Shown: positions 24,263-35,817 of the stretch, piece after piece
Numbering within the stretch: position 1 is the stretch's first letter
Layout of the letters: the number at the start of each line of letters is the position of its first letter
Source: Blumeriella jaapii
Taxonomy: Eukaryota; Ascomycota; Leotiomycetes; Helotiales; Drepanopezizaceae
DNA: 64,000 bases
Assembly: GCA_009599575.1 (NCBI GenBank)
Contig: VWND01000009.1
Span: 682,001-746,000 of the forward strand
Direction: 5' to 3'
Translations under genes and position numbers: made by a program
Notes under the pieces: model-generated
What the model saw: only the letters and a program-made list of their open reading frames with translations
What the model was told of the DNA's origin: nothing
Databases searched by the model: none

Positions 24263-24815
24263 GAAAAACTCGATAGACTGATAGACTGAAAGACTCGATA
24301 AATTCGATGGACTGATAGACTGAAAGACTCGATAAAGTCGATAGACTGGTAGACTGATAGACTCGATAAACTCGATGGACTGACAGACTGATAGACTCGA
24401 TAAACTCGATGGACTGACAGACTGACAGACTGACAGACTCGATAAAGTCGATGGACTGGTAGACTGATAGACTCGATAAACTCGATAGACTGACAGACCC
24501 GATAGACTCGATTGACTGATAGACTGATAGACAGACAGACGGATAGACTCGATAGACTCGATGAACTCGGTAGACTGACAGACTCGATAGACTCGATAGA
24601 ATCGATTGACTGATAGACTGATAGACCGACAGACGGATAGACTCGATAGACTCGATAAAATCGGTAGACTGATAGACTCGATAGACTCGATGAACTCGGT
24701 AGACTGACAGACTCGATAAACTCGATAAACTCGGTAGACTGACAGACGCGATAAATCGATAGACTGACAGACTGACAGACTGACAGACCGATAGACTCGA
24801 TACTATGTAGACTCC
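24263..24815. repeat. GACT minisatellite (GACTCGATA / GACTGATAG units)
   Basis: About 550 bp built from 8-10-bp units that all begin GACT and continue CGATA, GATA, GACA or GGTA, arranged in a higher-order pattern (for example a block of TAGACTGATAGACTCGATA repeated with variants). TCGA palindromes recur. No frame here resembles a protein. Confidence 0.85.
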
Positions 24816-25337
24816 ATAACGCTTGACTGCACTTGACTCGAGAGACTCGATGACCCTCCAATACCCTCCATGACCTCCATTGCACTTGACTCGACTGACT
24901 CGACTCACTCGACGCACTCGACGCGAGGATCGACGTCCCGCACCGCACCGCACGCACCGCACCGCACCGCCCTCACCCATCGCTGCAGCTGCGCCGTCGG
25001 GGCCGATCGAGCGAGCATGGGGCCGTCGGTCGCCTTCCCGCCGACGACCCCGCGTCGCCTCGGCCGTGGTGGGAATGCCATCATCATCATTCTCTTCCTC
25101 GATCAGCGTGACACCAAGGACGTGCCGCCGTCAGGACGGCCCCGCCAGCCTCGGACGCCCCTTCAGCCCTGGACATCTTGTTTCCCGGACCGAGTGCCTC
25201 CGCGGCCGTCGTCGTCTCCGCGCCATCGTCGTCCTCCTCGCCCATTCTTCCTCGCTATCGTCGTCCTCCTCGCCATCATCGTCCTCCCCCCCATCGTCGT
25301 CCTCCTCCCCATCTCGTCCTCCTCCGCGCCGCCGGCC

Positions 25338-26351
25338 ATGTCGCTCCTCGCCCGCCTGCGCGTCATCCCCATCCTCCTCCCCTGGCTCCTCGGCCTCCTC
25401 CTCGTGGACCTGCTCTGCTCGCTGCTCCTGCCCCTCGCCGGCCTCGCGCCGGACTTCGTCTACCACGCCTCGTCCCTCCTCGCCGGCACCAGCTGGACCT
25501 GGATCCAGTTCATCTTCGAGGTCGTCAACGGCGGCGTCATCACCTTCGGGCGCGCCCGTGCCGGACCGCGAGTCGGCCATCGTCGTCGCCAACCACGTGA
25601 GCTGGACCGACTTCTACCTGATCCAGGCGCTGGCCATGCGCGCCGGCATGCTGACGCGCTGTCGCTGGTTCGCGAAGAGGGAGCTGCGCTGGGTGCCGCT
25701 GCTCGGCTGGGGCCTCTGGGCCATGGGCATGCCCCTGGTGAGCCGCCAGTGGACGCGCGACCAGCCGGAGCTGGAGCGCGTCCTGGCCGGCATCCGGCGC
25801 CGGGGGTGGCCGACGTGTAAGTGGCCCCGGGGGAGCCGGCCGCGGCCGGCGCGCGCGAGACGACGCTGATGTCGGCGCGCACAGGGCTCATCAGCTTCAG
25901 CGAGGCGACGCGCTACACGCCCCAGAAAGCCGCGGCCGCGCGCGCCTGGTGCGAGGCCACCCATCGCCCGATGCCCGCGCACCTGCTGTACCCGCGCACC
26001 AAGGGCTTCGTGGCGACGGTGCAGCATCTGCGGCACGCGGCGCAGGTCACGGCCGTGTACGACGTGACGATTGCCTACGCCCACCACGATCGCTTCATGG
26101 AAGCGCCCACCATCTGGGAGAGCCTGAGCGGCGCGCGCCTGAGTGCGGGCCGGGGCTACCGGTTCCACGTGCACCTGCGGCGATTCGCGCTGGCCGACCT
26201 GCCCGACACGGACGAGGCGTTGGCGGCCTGGCTCGAGACGCGCTGGGTGGAGAAGGGCGCCTATCTGGAGGAGAAGCGCGCGGAATGGGCCCGGTCGGCC
26301 GACGCGACGTCGCCGGAGCAGACGTCGCCGGAGCAGATATCGCCGCCGTGA
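25338..26351 (+). CDS. Lysophospholipid acyltransferase, PlsC type (Cst26/Psi1-like), with a frame break
   Basis: ER-membrane acyltransferase acting on lysophospholipids. The N-terminus is strongly hydrophobic (IPILLPWLLGLLLVDLL). The catalytic H-x4-D motif is NHVSWTDFYLI (about 25592-25624), followed by WGLWAMGMPLVSR, the FSEATRYTP box just after an intron (25817-25884, GTAAGT..ACAG) and YPRTKGF. The frame changes at about 25548: ITF and GAPVPDRES are in different frames, with one extra base or two missing. A 52-nt GTCGTC..GCGAG segment (25521-25572) would restore frame if spliced, but it removes a normally present stretch and has no good branch site. It is either an assembly indel, a mutation, or an unusual intron. 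Confidence 0.8.
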
Positions 26352-26631
26352 GACCGACGACGGGCCACGCGAGGGGCATCGACCACGGCTGTGGACGCCG
26401 ATGCGCTGATGCGGCTCCGAGATACCAACCGCGTCCTCGAGGCCATCCCCCTCCTCCCCCAGCTCTCTCTTTGTCTTCAGCAGCTCTCCTGTGCGCGACA
26501 AAGGAAACGAGGGATCCCCCACGCCCGCATCTTGCACTTCCTCTCGCATGCCATCTAAAGTCATCCAATGCCATCCTAAGCCATCCAATGCCATCCAAAC
26601 CCATCCAAAATCACCTCCTCCTCACCTCACG

Positions 26632-27135
26632 ATGCCATTCCGCGCGTCCCAGATCCAATCCCGAATCATGGAGCACGCGGGGCCGACCAGCCGCCCCTCC
26701 CTAGACATCTCGTTCCTGAACCTTCCCTCTCCATTCCACGGGCCCGACTCGCCCACCTCCTCCTCGTCGCCCTCGTCGCCCTCCTTCCCCTCGTCGCCCT
26801 CCTCCCCCTCCCTGGCCCCCACCGACACCCGCACGACCACCCCGAACGCCGCCCACACATTCTCCTTCCACGTCCGCACGTCCACCCCATTCACAGGCCG
26901 CGGCGTCCGGGAGGACGGCCGGGTGTCGCGGACGCCGCGACGACGCATGGCCCTCGCGCTGCTGGCGTTGTTGGCGCTGCTGTGCTTCCTGTTCGGGGCG
27001 GTGAGGTTGTGTGTCCCGCCTGGCTCGGGTATCGACACGGACGGGCGTGCGGAGGGGCCGGAGCCGGAGCCGATGGTTGTGCATCTGGTGCATGGCGGCG
27101 AGAGGCGGGCCGTGGATCTGGTTGGAGGGCGATGA
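26632..27135 (+). CDS. Possible small single-pass membrane protein
   Basis: Open frame of 167 aa from an ATG at 26632. It has a Ser/Pro-rich region, then FSFHVRTSTPFTGRGVRED, a basic RTPRRR and one clear hydrophobic span (MALALLALLALLCFLFGAVRL), then a short tail. I do not recognise the family. The span preceded by Arg residues suggests an N-in membrane protein. Coding status is uncertain because low-complexity GC-rich DNA gives open frames on the other strand too. Confidence 0.4.
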   Translation: MPFRASQIQSRIMEHAGPTSRPSLDISFLNLPSPFHGPDSPTSSSSPSSPSFPSSPSSPSLAPTDTRTTTPNAAHTFSFHVRTSTPFTGRGVREDGRVSRTPRRRMALALLALLALLCFLFGAVRLCVPPGSGIDTDGRAEGPEPEPMVVHLVHGGERRAVDLVGGR

Positions 27136-27573
27136 GGGTGGGCACGTGATCGGTGGCGTCGGAGGTCGCATCCCGGTGGTTCCTCTCGGCTGCGGCTTCG
27201 GCTGCGGCTTTGGTGGCGGGCTGGTGAGGTGGGCCGGGCCGGGGTTCGGGCGCGGTGGACGAACGGGACGGTTGCATGTCGGGCTGTGTATCGGCGGAAG
27301 AGAAGGCGGGTGGCCTCTCTGCTCTCTGTGCTTAGGTATCATGGCCAATGAACGCATTTGCTTGCCTGCGCCACACATTTGGTGCACACGATGGTCCGCA
27401 TGGGCCCGGCACAGGCTCTTGGATCTTGCATTCCACCGAAGCTGAGATGGATTGCGGTCGACGTACCCTCCCATACCGTCGTAGATGATTACCTCTGTCG
27501 AGCATGATGGGGCCCATTGCTCTTCCTCTCGCCGTTTTCGCACACCCGCTATGCTTCGTCCCATCATCTACCG
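27136..27573. other. Intergenic
   Basis: No supported gene. G-rich on the plus strand up to about 27300. Confidence 0.4.
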
Positions 27574-28305
27574 TACTGTACTTCGACCGTAGATCACTCC
27601 GAGCTTGCTACGAAAGCCTTTTTTTTTTCATTTTGTCTGAAAAAAGGTTGGTTGGTTTTTATGTCAGAATGGAAAGATACACGGAGTGGAAATGGAGAAA
27701 AAGCTGCGGAAATGGATTCGATAAGGTAGGTAGTTAAGTATGTTTTTTAGTGTTATTTGTTATGGTGTTGTACTTCGACCGTGGAACATTTCGAGCTTGC
27801 TACGACAGCCTAATTTTTTTTAAATTTTGTTTGAAAAAAAGTTTATGGGTTTTTATATCAGAATGAAAAGATACACGGAGTGGAAATGGGAGAAAAAACT
27901 GTGGAAATAGATTCGATAAGGTAGTTAGGTGTGTTTTTAATATTATTTATTAATAAAATTGCACTTCGACTGTGGAATATTTCGAACTTGCTACGAAAGC
28001 CTAAAATTTTTTCTTAATTTTGTTCAAAGAAAGGTTGGTTAGTTTTAATATCAGAATAAAAAGATACACGGAGTTGAAATAGAGAAAAAAACTGCGGAAA
28101 TGGATTCGATAAGGTAGTTAGGTATGTTTTTAGTGTTATTTGTTATAGTGTTGTACTTCGACTGTGGATTATTTCGAGCTTGCTACGAACGCTTATATTT
28201 TATTCGAAAAAAAAAGAAGAAAAAAAGGTTGTTTGGTTTTTATATCAGAATAAAATGATATACAGAGTTGAAACGGAGAAGAGGCTGCTGAGATAAGCCC
28301 GAAAG
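27574..28305. repeat. 192-bp tandem repeat array, four diverged units
   Basis: The anchor CTTCGACC/TGT recurs at 27581, 27773, 27964 and 28156, a period of 191-192 bp. Each unit then has TTTCGAGCTTGCTACGA, a T-rich run, GGTTTTTATATCAGAAT, AAGATACACGGAGT, GGAAAT and GATTCGATAAGGTAG. The last unit is truncated near 28305. The units differ mostly by transitions. The array is AT-rich beside GC-rich flanks. No protein frame is shared among the units. Confidence 0.85.
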
Positions 28306-28486
28306 ACTTGTCGGATGAGGCACTTGCGAGGGAGTGGGGAGTGGAGGTCGAGAGCGGACGGGAGCTGTGCGGGGGGTGGAAGTCGCCGGTGTTCGGGTTG
28401 CTGAGACTGGCTTTCGTTGGAGCGGTTTAATATTTGTTTCTTTATTCGGGAGCCTGTTTTTTTTCTCCCTGTCTTTTCCTTCTTTT

Positions 28487-28607
28487 CCCTCTCTTCCCTC
28501 TCTTCCCTCTCTTCCCTCTCTTCCCTCTCTTCCCTCTCTTCCCTCTCTCTCTTCCCTCTCTTCCCTCTCTTCCCTCTCTTCCCTCTCTTCCCTCTCTTCC
28601 CTCTCTA
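28487..28607. repeat. 9-bp tandem repeat (CTCTTCCCT)
   Basis: About twelve copies with one short CTCT interruption. It generates the overlapping Ser/Leu and Gly/Lys-Arg open frames on the two strands. Confidence 0.85.
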
Positions 28608-31599
28608 AGCATGACAAGGAACAGAGACATGAGTAGCTCATCTCGTGATGATTCCGCACCGTAGTCTCTTTCTTCTCGCTTGCACACCTACCTACCAATA
28701 AGTGTCCCGCGCAGTTTTGCTCCCAGGACTTGTCTCGTTTCCCGCATCCAGCATCGCTGGCTTTACGTGACCATGGATTGCTACATTTAAATTCTTCCTG
28801 CATATACTGTATATCACAAATCTCTGCAGTACCTTCACTTCATCCGTGACTTTGGCTTTGGCTTTTGCGCGTTGTCCACTCTCTGCATTCGGTAGGTACC
28901 TTAGACAAGCTGTCAGGCGGCATCGTGAAGTAGGTGACTTATCAAAGAAGTATCCTTTAGGTTCAAAGGCGTTCCGTACCCGAAGAAGACTAGCTTGGAG
29001 CATGTGTTTTGCTCTTTTACGGGCGTTTACTTCGTTTCCTGACTTGCTGTCATCGTAAGGCATGTGCTGTACATGCTTTGAGCTCCCGCCATGTTATCGA
29101 TGATAACGATGATGATGATGATGACGATGATGATCTGGTTTGACGTCTGGAGGGCGCAGTGAAACTGCCAAACCTCAAGGTTCCCGGAAGGCATCGCAGA
29201 CGTGCTAAGCTGCGGATCTTGACATACTTGAGACCCTCGAGAAAACAGTGGTACCAAAGAAAGGAGTGACAGGTGTCCGTTCTTCAAGCCCTTCCCCTAC
29301 TGGTGACATGGTTCTCCATGGGATTTGTGGAATTATCCTTGGTGTGACATGTATACTCCCAGGGCTGTCGAGGCTGAAAGTTGGGTGCCTAGGGCAGATG
29401 CTTTTGCAGTTTTGCAACAACAGATGTTCGATTCTTTTCTTCCAACGGAGTTGTTGGTTCAAATCAAGCCGCGCAACTGGCTCTGTTGCTGGAGGCTTAT
29501 CGAAATTCTCTACCGCGTGAACGGGGTTTTGTTAAGACCGAGTTCGGTCGATCAACTTCCCGGAAGAGATCCAAGTGACTCATCAAAGCAGCTTGGGTTC
29601 AGAGTCAATGGACTGGAAATTGTCTCGAAACATGTATTGTGACCTTTTCAGAATTGTTTGTTTCATTGATGTCAACTCCAAGCCACGGACGGGCGTGCTT
29701 CCAACTCCCGGGACGTGACCCGGAAATGCTCTTTCCGGCACCATTTTGGCAGGAACAGATGTTATATTTACCCTTCTTTCGAAAGAGTTGGTTCGAATGG
29801 AACTACGCAATGGGTCGTGATAAACTAATTAATTAACTCTCTATCCAATACATGGGGGGAGACTCTGTACGTCACGTGGGTCTCGGGCACGTCTACGCTA
29901 AGCACTAGCGTGCCTTCCGTTGTCGATTCAGCGTGTGCTCTCCTGTTTAATGCGTGCTCTTCCGCTTCGACTCGAAGAGTCTCGATCCATCTTTCGCGAA
30001 CTTCGAGAGTTGAGACGCAGACACTCGCACTCGAGACTCGGCATACCTGCGCCTACTTCAGCTACGATGGCCTCTTCGACAGACGCGGACACCGTCGCGC
30101 ATCGCAACAGCTGCACCGCCCTGATCCTCCCTCCTTCCGTCCGACCAGCATCTGCGGCTCGCCTTGACGTGCTCTCTGCTGACCTCAGCTCCTCTCTCTA
30201 AAGCAACACTGCCAGCCAGCCCGCTGTTACAGAGCTACCTGGCAAGGCCGCCGTTCAACGCCTGCGGGAGAGCAGCACCAGTGCTGACTTGTGATTCCTA
30301 ATTCTTAAACATTTCACACTCTTCCCCGACCTGCTGATTGAGTTGTGATTGCCCAACGAGACTATTGGAAGGCTTCCGCTCGGGATCTCCTGCCAGGTAA
30401 GATGCTTCTCAACCCGTTTCTTCTATTCGCCCGCAAAGAAGCTCGACAAGCTGCATTGATGGCCTATCAAGAGCACTCGCTCGTGGAGGTCTCATTTTAC
30501 GCCTCCAGTGATTTCCAACCCACCTGGAGCTCACTGTGCTTCAACGCGAGGAAGAAGAACAAAATGGGAGGCGTCTCTCTCTCGTCGATGTTGCCTATTC
30601 AAGACGGGAGCCTTGGAACGGCCTCCGGGCTGCTCTGCTACCGTCACATCTTTGCAGAGCAGACTGCGTGGTTCCCACATCCTCCCACACAGCCCCAAAT
30701 CGCCGAGTCTAGAACGGAAGCCCTTGGACAAGGCACAAGCCCAAATCCCGATGGGGATCGCCCTGCTGCACTCGTCCTGTGCTCTCCCCACAGCCTCGTG
30801 GTCGTGTGGCCCCCGCCGCTTTCTCGCTGTTCCCGCCCCAGAGGCAAAACCAGTGATGCAAAACCAACCGAAAATCGTAGACGTGCGAAGCTACGGCCTC
30901 CCCCGCCTTCTCTCGGCCGGCGCTCGCGTATGCCAAAGCCACAACAACATCAACATCCAACGGCAACGAGACGATGCTCGGGTTGTCATCACTTGCCATC
31001 ATGATTTCCTTTCTAAAACGAAGCGAGAGCACAAGCCGGGAAAAAAAGTCTAGGAAAGGGGTACCCGCTGCACTCTTCACCTCCTCTCCTGCAACTAGGG
31101 AGACGGGGACGGGGGGGGGGTGAGGAGGCGATATGCGATTCCACCTCTGTCTCTTGCCGCATCTGGTGTCGAGGTACACTTGGACTACCTACCTACCTAG
31201 TACCGCCCACATCAGCCAACAACAGCCAGCAGCAACACACATCCAAGTAGGCAAGCCCCGACGGCCTTTCCCGAGATGCGACGCCTCCAGCAGGCTTCCA
31301 TGTTTGCTGGGACGCGGATGGGCGGCCGGGCGTGGCTCGCGTGTACTGGAGCTGGGAAAGAATCGGGCGCTGCCATTGCTGCGGAGAAGGCCCGGGGGAG
31401 TAATGGGGCTCGAAGATCGAGGCTCCGCAGTGGGGATTGAGGCGCGCGGTGCTTGGGGAGAGGGAGGTCGGTCGGGGCCTGTTCGGGTTGGCTGCTGCTG
31501 CTGCTGCTGTGTCGTCTGTGAAAGCCTTGCACGTTGAGAGGATTGGTTCGCGTTCGGTTCTACGCTTGGGGCTCAGAAGCGCGCGCGCGTGTGTGTGTG

Positions 31600-31602
<3 letters not shown>

Positions 31603-31660
<58 letters not shown>
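31603..31660. repeat. GA dinucleotide repeat
   Basis: Nearly 30 uninterrupted GA units after a short GCGC/TGTG stretch. Confidence 0.9.
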
Positions 31661-31664
<4 letters not shown>

Positions 31665-34600
31665 GACAGAGGAGTGCGGATATCTCGAGCAATGCTTAGG
31701 AAAAGCGATGCGGGCAGTACACAGGAGAGACACAGCATGGGGTTCCATCCGGGGGTGCGGTGTGGTTATACATACTACGTGACTGGGAACATACTGTACA
31801 GTACAGTACATACATACCCAGGCTTGCAGGTTGGAACTCGCTGACACGCGGAGTTCTGTCTTTGATGGGGAGCTCGGGGAGGGGGCTCGCATGGATGGCA
31901 TTTCCTTTGCAGCTTTTGGATGTGTATCACGACGAGGCGTGACGAGGCAGGAAGATGTGGCGATGAGTGCTGTAATACTGTACTGTAGGAGACGTCGATT
32001 GCGAAACAGATCGAAACGAAAGATGCGCCGAGCTGAATAACGCTGGTTGGAGAGTCTGCCTGCTCATACGAACTGGGACGTGCAGTATGTACAGTACAGT
32101 TCGTACTTGGTGGGTTGATCACGACGGCTGGTCTCGCTCGCATGGGGCTGGCATACGGCACGTCTCGTCAAGGCGGTCAAGCAGCAGCTAAGGCTAAAAC
32201 TTCCGCGGGGATGTCGAAGCGAGTCAAAACAAAGCCCGTCCCAGACTAGTAGCTACGCAACGCACGTCGATGGCGCTGAGGGCCTGTTATCTGATCGACC
32301 TAGGCCGGTCCAGCACCCCAATCCAAAGCCGAAAATCGGTGATGTGAATTCCAATGCCCGCCCCCCCAACGTCCGATCGGCATGCTGGATGAAGTTGAGT
32401 GTGATTTCTCGGCTGAGATCGATGGGTTGCTCGCTGATGGGACTTCATCCCCAATCTCGATCGAAACCTCGGAATCCAAAAGAACGGGAGAGGAAGGATT
32501 CAATGGATTCGGGGAAAAGCTCACACGGCGCCGCATCGATCAGAAAACAGGCCCCCCAGCTGCACGTCGGCATGCCGTGCCGTCTTTGCACCGCAGCGGG
32601 GCGGGGTTGGAGGCATTGCCATTCACACGTGTGTATCAAGGCCCGGGAAGGGGAGGTGTCTGAGGCGAAGGTTGGAGATAACCAGTTAAGAAGACTACTG
32701 CAAGCATGCTTGGAAGAGCATTGTCGCACAACGTCCATTTCTTGGCGCCCTTGGCGCCTTGATCATCTTGGGTTGCGCTTCGATATACTGTACATGCGCT
32801 TTGATCTTGATCGTCGTTGATCACTGGTCTGAGGCCTTGCAGGTTCGGAATCGCTAGCTCTCGCTCTACTGGCTAGTATCCGCTCGCTGCTCTTATTGTG
32901 TGCATAGATGCTTTACGCGTGCCATCTCGTCAAGTTATCAGGCATGTTGTTGATGTTGCATACCATCTCTGCTCCATCAAGACGATGGTCGTGATCTCTC
33001 CTCCCCAGAAATAAGCCGTTCCAGATTTCGGTGTCACAGCATGGCAGTTATAGAGCACGCCAAGGGAAACCCAAGGCTCAGATCGAGAGGCTAGCTATCT
33101 CGGTAGTCTGCATGCTGTTACATCAAATAGGCCCCAGAGAGCCCGTTGAAAGGCCAACACTCGGCTTACGTTTGCGTGTTCGGGTCCAGTATCGCGGGAA
33201 AAGACGAAGGCTAGAGAACCGGTGATGGGCGTGCAACACTGGTAGGAAAGACCCTGAAATACACGGCTGCATGAGGGTCTCGATCGGTCCAAAGAGATGT
33301 CGTCGAGAGCCTTTCTTCGCTTGTCGGAGCCGTGTCACGTCTGAAAAGAGGGCAAGGCTTCGGAATCGCGGCAGTGGCAGTGGCAGCGCATACACCGAAC
33401 CCCAGAAGCATCTTGCAAGCTACCACGACGTACTGTACGGCACCAGTCCTACAGTATCACCTGTCGAACGTATGGGATGCGCACGTGATCCAGCCTGCAG
33501 TGAGCGACGCGGTCAGAAGACACTTTCCTTTCCACGTTCCGGGAAGATCTTTGCATCCGCGGCGAGGATGCTAGTGACGACGAACGAGTGGCAGCGAGCG
33601 AAGCCTGGGGGAAAGGAGCGGCGTCTCCGCTTGTCGTGCCACTGGATGGGCGCCAGAGAATCATGGCATCATGTCGCGGGGAGCTGGGCGTTGTTGTGCC
33701 ACCACAGCGTCTTGGGATGAGCCCGAGACGTGCCTGCTGACTGGAGACGGAGGATTCGGGTGCGCGCGTGCGAGGCCTCGAGGACTGCGAGTCCACATGT
33801 TTCTGGTACCTGGTTGGCGAGGGAGGGAGGCTGTGATCCAAGGCGTCGTGCTGGGTGGTGGTGCAGCGGGGGGAGAGTAGTGGCATGTCGAGACTGGATA
33901 TCATCCATGTAGCTATTGAATAAGGTGTTGTGAGAATGCCTCGCGTGCTTCCGTCCCGTAGTGAGTGATTGGGCGTTGTGAGAGGTGTGAGCCGCGCGCT
34001 GCTGGACGTCGCCAGGTGGGGGCGGCGGAATTCAGATGCGTTGCTAGGGCGTTTCGAAGCTGCCATCCTCTGTGTCGGGGTGAGGAGGAAGTGGTTGGAG
34101 GAATGATGGGAAAACCGAAAGTTGATTATGTAGGAAGGCTGTTGTAGTCAGGGGTGAGAGAGGCAATGCGAGAGTTGAGGATCCTTGCTCGTCCCACAAA
34201 ATACGAGAATGATGGACGAGCATTGATTGCCAACACTGGTAGCGAGAGGTCGCTGATGATGGTGTGTGCGGTTCGTAGAGATCATCTCGATGATGGGGCG
34301 TGTCTACGTCGTTGCGTGTGTACACCAGAAGCGGGAGATTCGCAGTGATGATGCTAATGATAGGACCCGGGGCTCATCCGGGCGACAGATCCCTTTGCCT
34401 TCGCGGCTTGGACGGACATAAAAATGGCGCGCGAGTCGTTCTCTCTCTCGAGGGATTGCCTGATGATGCTGAGAAGGGAAGCGTGCGTTTGCGTGGCTCG
34501 TGGGTGTTGGAGACTGATGCTAGTTGCCCGGGAAAAGTTGTGATGGCGATGCATGGCGGAGGCTGTTTATTTGTTGAACACAAGCGAAGCGAGCGGAACG

Positions 34601-34816
34601 CATCGCGGCGCGCCATGGGCAGTCACGGCATGCGACTCTGTTGCTGTGCTGTGCTGTCTGTAGCTGATCCTCCCAAAGCATGTTGGGTCTCGGCAGTCAG
34701 CAGTCGGACACAAGGGGGCTTGCTTCTGACAGCACAAGACCGCGTATGGCAGGTCCTCGAGTTGTGTCACAGAATAATCAGTTCGAAGCGATCGTTCTTG
34801 ATCGTGAGGGTCGTAC

Positions 34817-34855
34817 TGTTTGTACAGTACTATACAGTACTGTACTGTGTGTACA
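34817..34855. repeat. GTACA/TGTAC array
   Basis: Mixed orientations (TGTACAGTACT, TACAGTACTGTACTG) form an almost perfect palindrome. Confidence 0.75.
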
Positions 34856-35817
34856 TACCTCAAGGCAAGACAGGGAACCGTAGTTGAGGTGGCGACGCTA
34901 GAAGAAACAAGCAGTTCCAATGCTCTTACTTTGGGCCTAAGAATATCACATCAGCCTTGCGGCATAAATGGCATTCAAAGCAATCATGCTGAGATTGAAT
35001 CCTCAGAGTCTATTTCTCTTTGCCATCTACAGAGTAAGCGAGCGGAATAAACAAACAATCGGCAAGCGAAGCCGACGGACCCGACCTGAAGAGGCAACTC
35101 GTAGAACCCCGCCTCGGTATCCACCGGAAACGTCATAATCCTTCCCTCCACCCGCCAAAGCGGATTGTGATTCTGTGGGAAAACAAACAGATGCGCAACC
35201 TTTGCACTGCCATGCATTCATTGTTACACTTCCTACGGACACGCCCTCGGACGCTGCTGTCAGCCGAGACCCTCTCGCTACGAGTAGTCTAGCTCGGCGA
35301 GCGGGGAAGCTTGGCGCACTAGGCCGTTGTGAGCGCTAGCGGGTCCTTTCAAGGGTTCGGTCAAATCACATCACGGAGTCCTCACTTCTGACCCTCTTCA
35401 ATTCTCGTCCAGGACCACGACAACAACAACACAACCACCGGCGCCGACGACCATTGCTGCCCGCGCTCGTCTGTCAACGCCGGCGACGAGCCTCTCTTGA
35501 CGGTAGATAGAGCTGGGCGTTCATCCGCCGGCCGGCGTGCTGGGACGCCTGACCAACGATCCGATTGTCCTCGACGCTTCCCAGCCCTCAGCCCACCACC
35601 ATCAGAGTCGCCAGCATCAATCCCCATGATGGCTCGAGTCTCTCCACGTTGCTAGCTCTGGGTCGTCTGCCAGACCAACTGGATCGCCCCTCAACACGCT
35701 TTTCAACCCACGCTACCATAGCAGACAGGAGAACGCGAATGGTCTTGCCGCCCATCAGCGAGGCGCATCTACGGTCGATGTTGGGGCTGGATTCGCGTCC
35801 GAGGAATCTGCTTCACC

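Larger units (their letters stand above)
23459..25337. other. Divergent intergenic region with minisatellites
   Basis: Promoter region shared by the bZIP gene (minus) and the acyltransferase (plus). It holds a G run at 23505-23520, a GAGGA-type repeat at 23855-23900, a G run at 24181-24194 and two GACT-based repeat blocks listed separately. The long SLSV/YRVYR-type frames at 24.0-24.9 kb are produced by the repeats. Confidence 0.55.
28608..35817. other. Gene-poor region upstream of the kinase
   Basis: About 7 kb in which I see no convincing gene. Open frames reach 219 aa (30345-31004) but lack domains and compete with frames on the other strand. It contains a GAT run (29098-29131), a CTG run (31491-31513), a long GA run (31603-31660) and GTACA arrays near 31793, 32085 and 34817-34852. 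Unspliced small genes or non-coding transcripts cannot be excluded. Confidence 0.4.

Noticed and set aside
23914..24980. 305- and 347-aa frames rich in Ser/Val/Tyr/Arg
   Set aside because: Both are produced by the GACT minisatellite. Two frames are open at once, which indicates low-complexity DNA rather than coding.
28240..28803. 187-aa minus-strand frame with an EREEREER-like repeat
   Set aside because: Direct translation of the CTCTTCCCT repeat.
29440..29480. GGTTCAAATC, a tRNA B-box-like string
   Set aside because: No A box at the right distance and no pairing acceptor or anticodon arms. I found no tRNA or rRNA gene in the window.
29325..29642. Possible F-box start (FLPTELLVQI) in a 105-aa frame
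   Set aside because: The motif is short, the rest of an F-box is absent, and no exon continuation was found.
30345..31004. 219-aa frame
   Set aside because: It begins at a GTG rather than an ATG, has no recognisable domain and has competing frames on the other strand.
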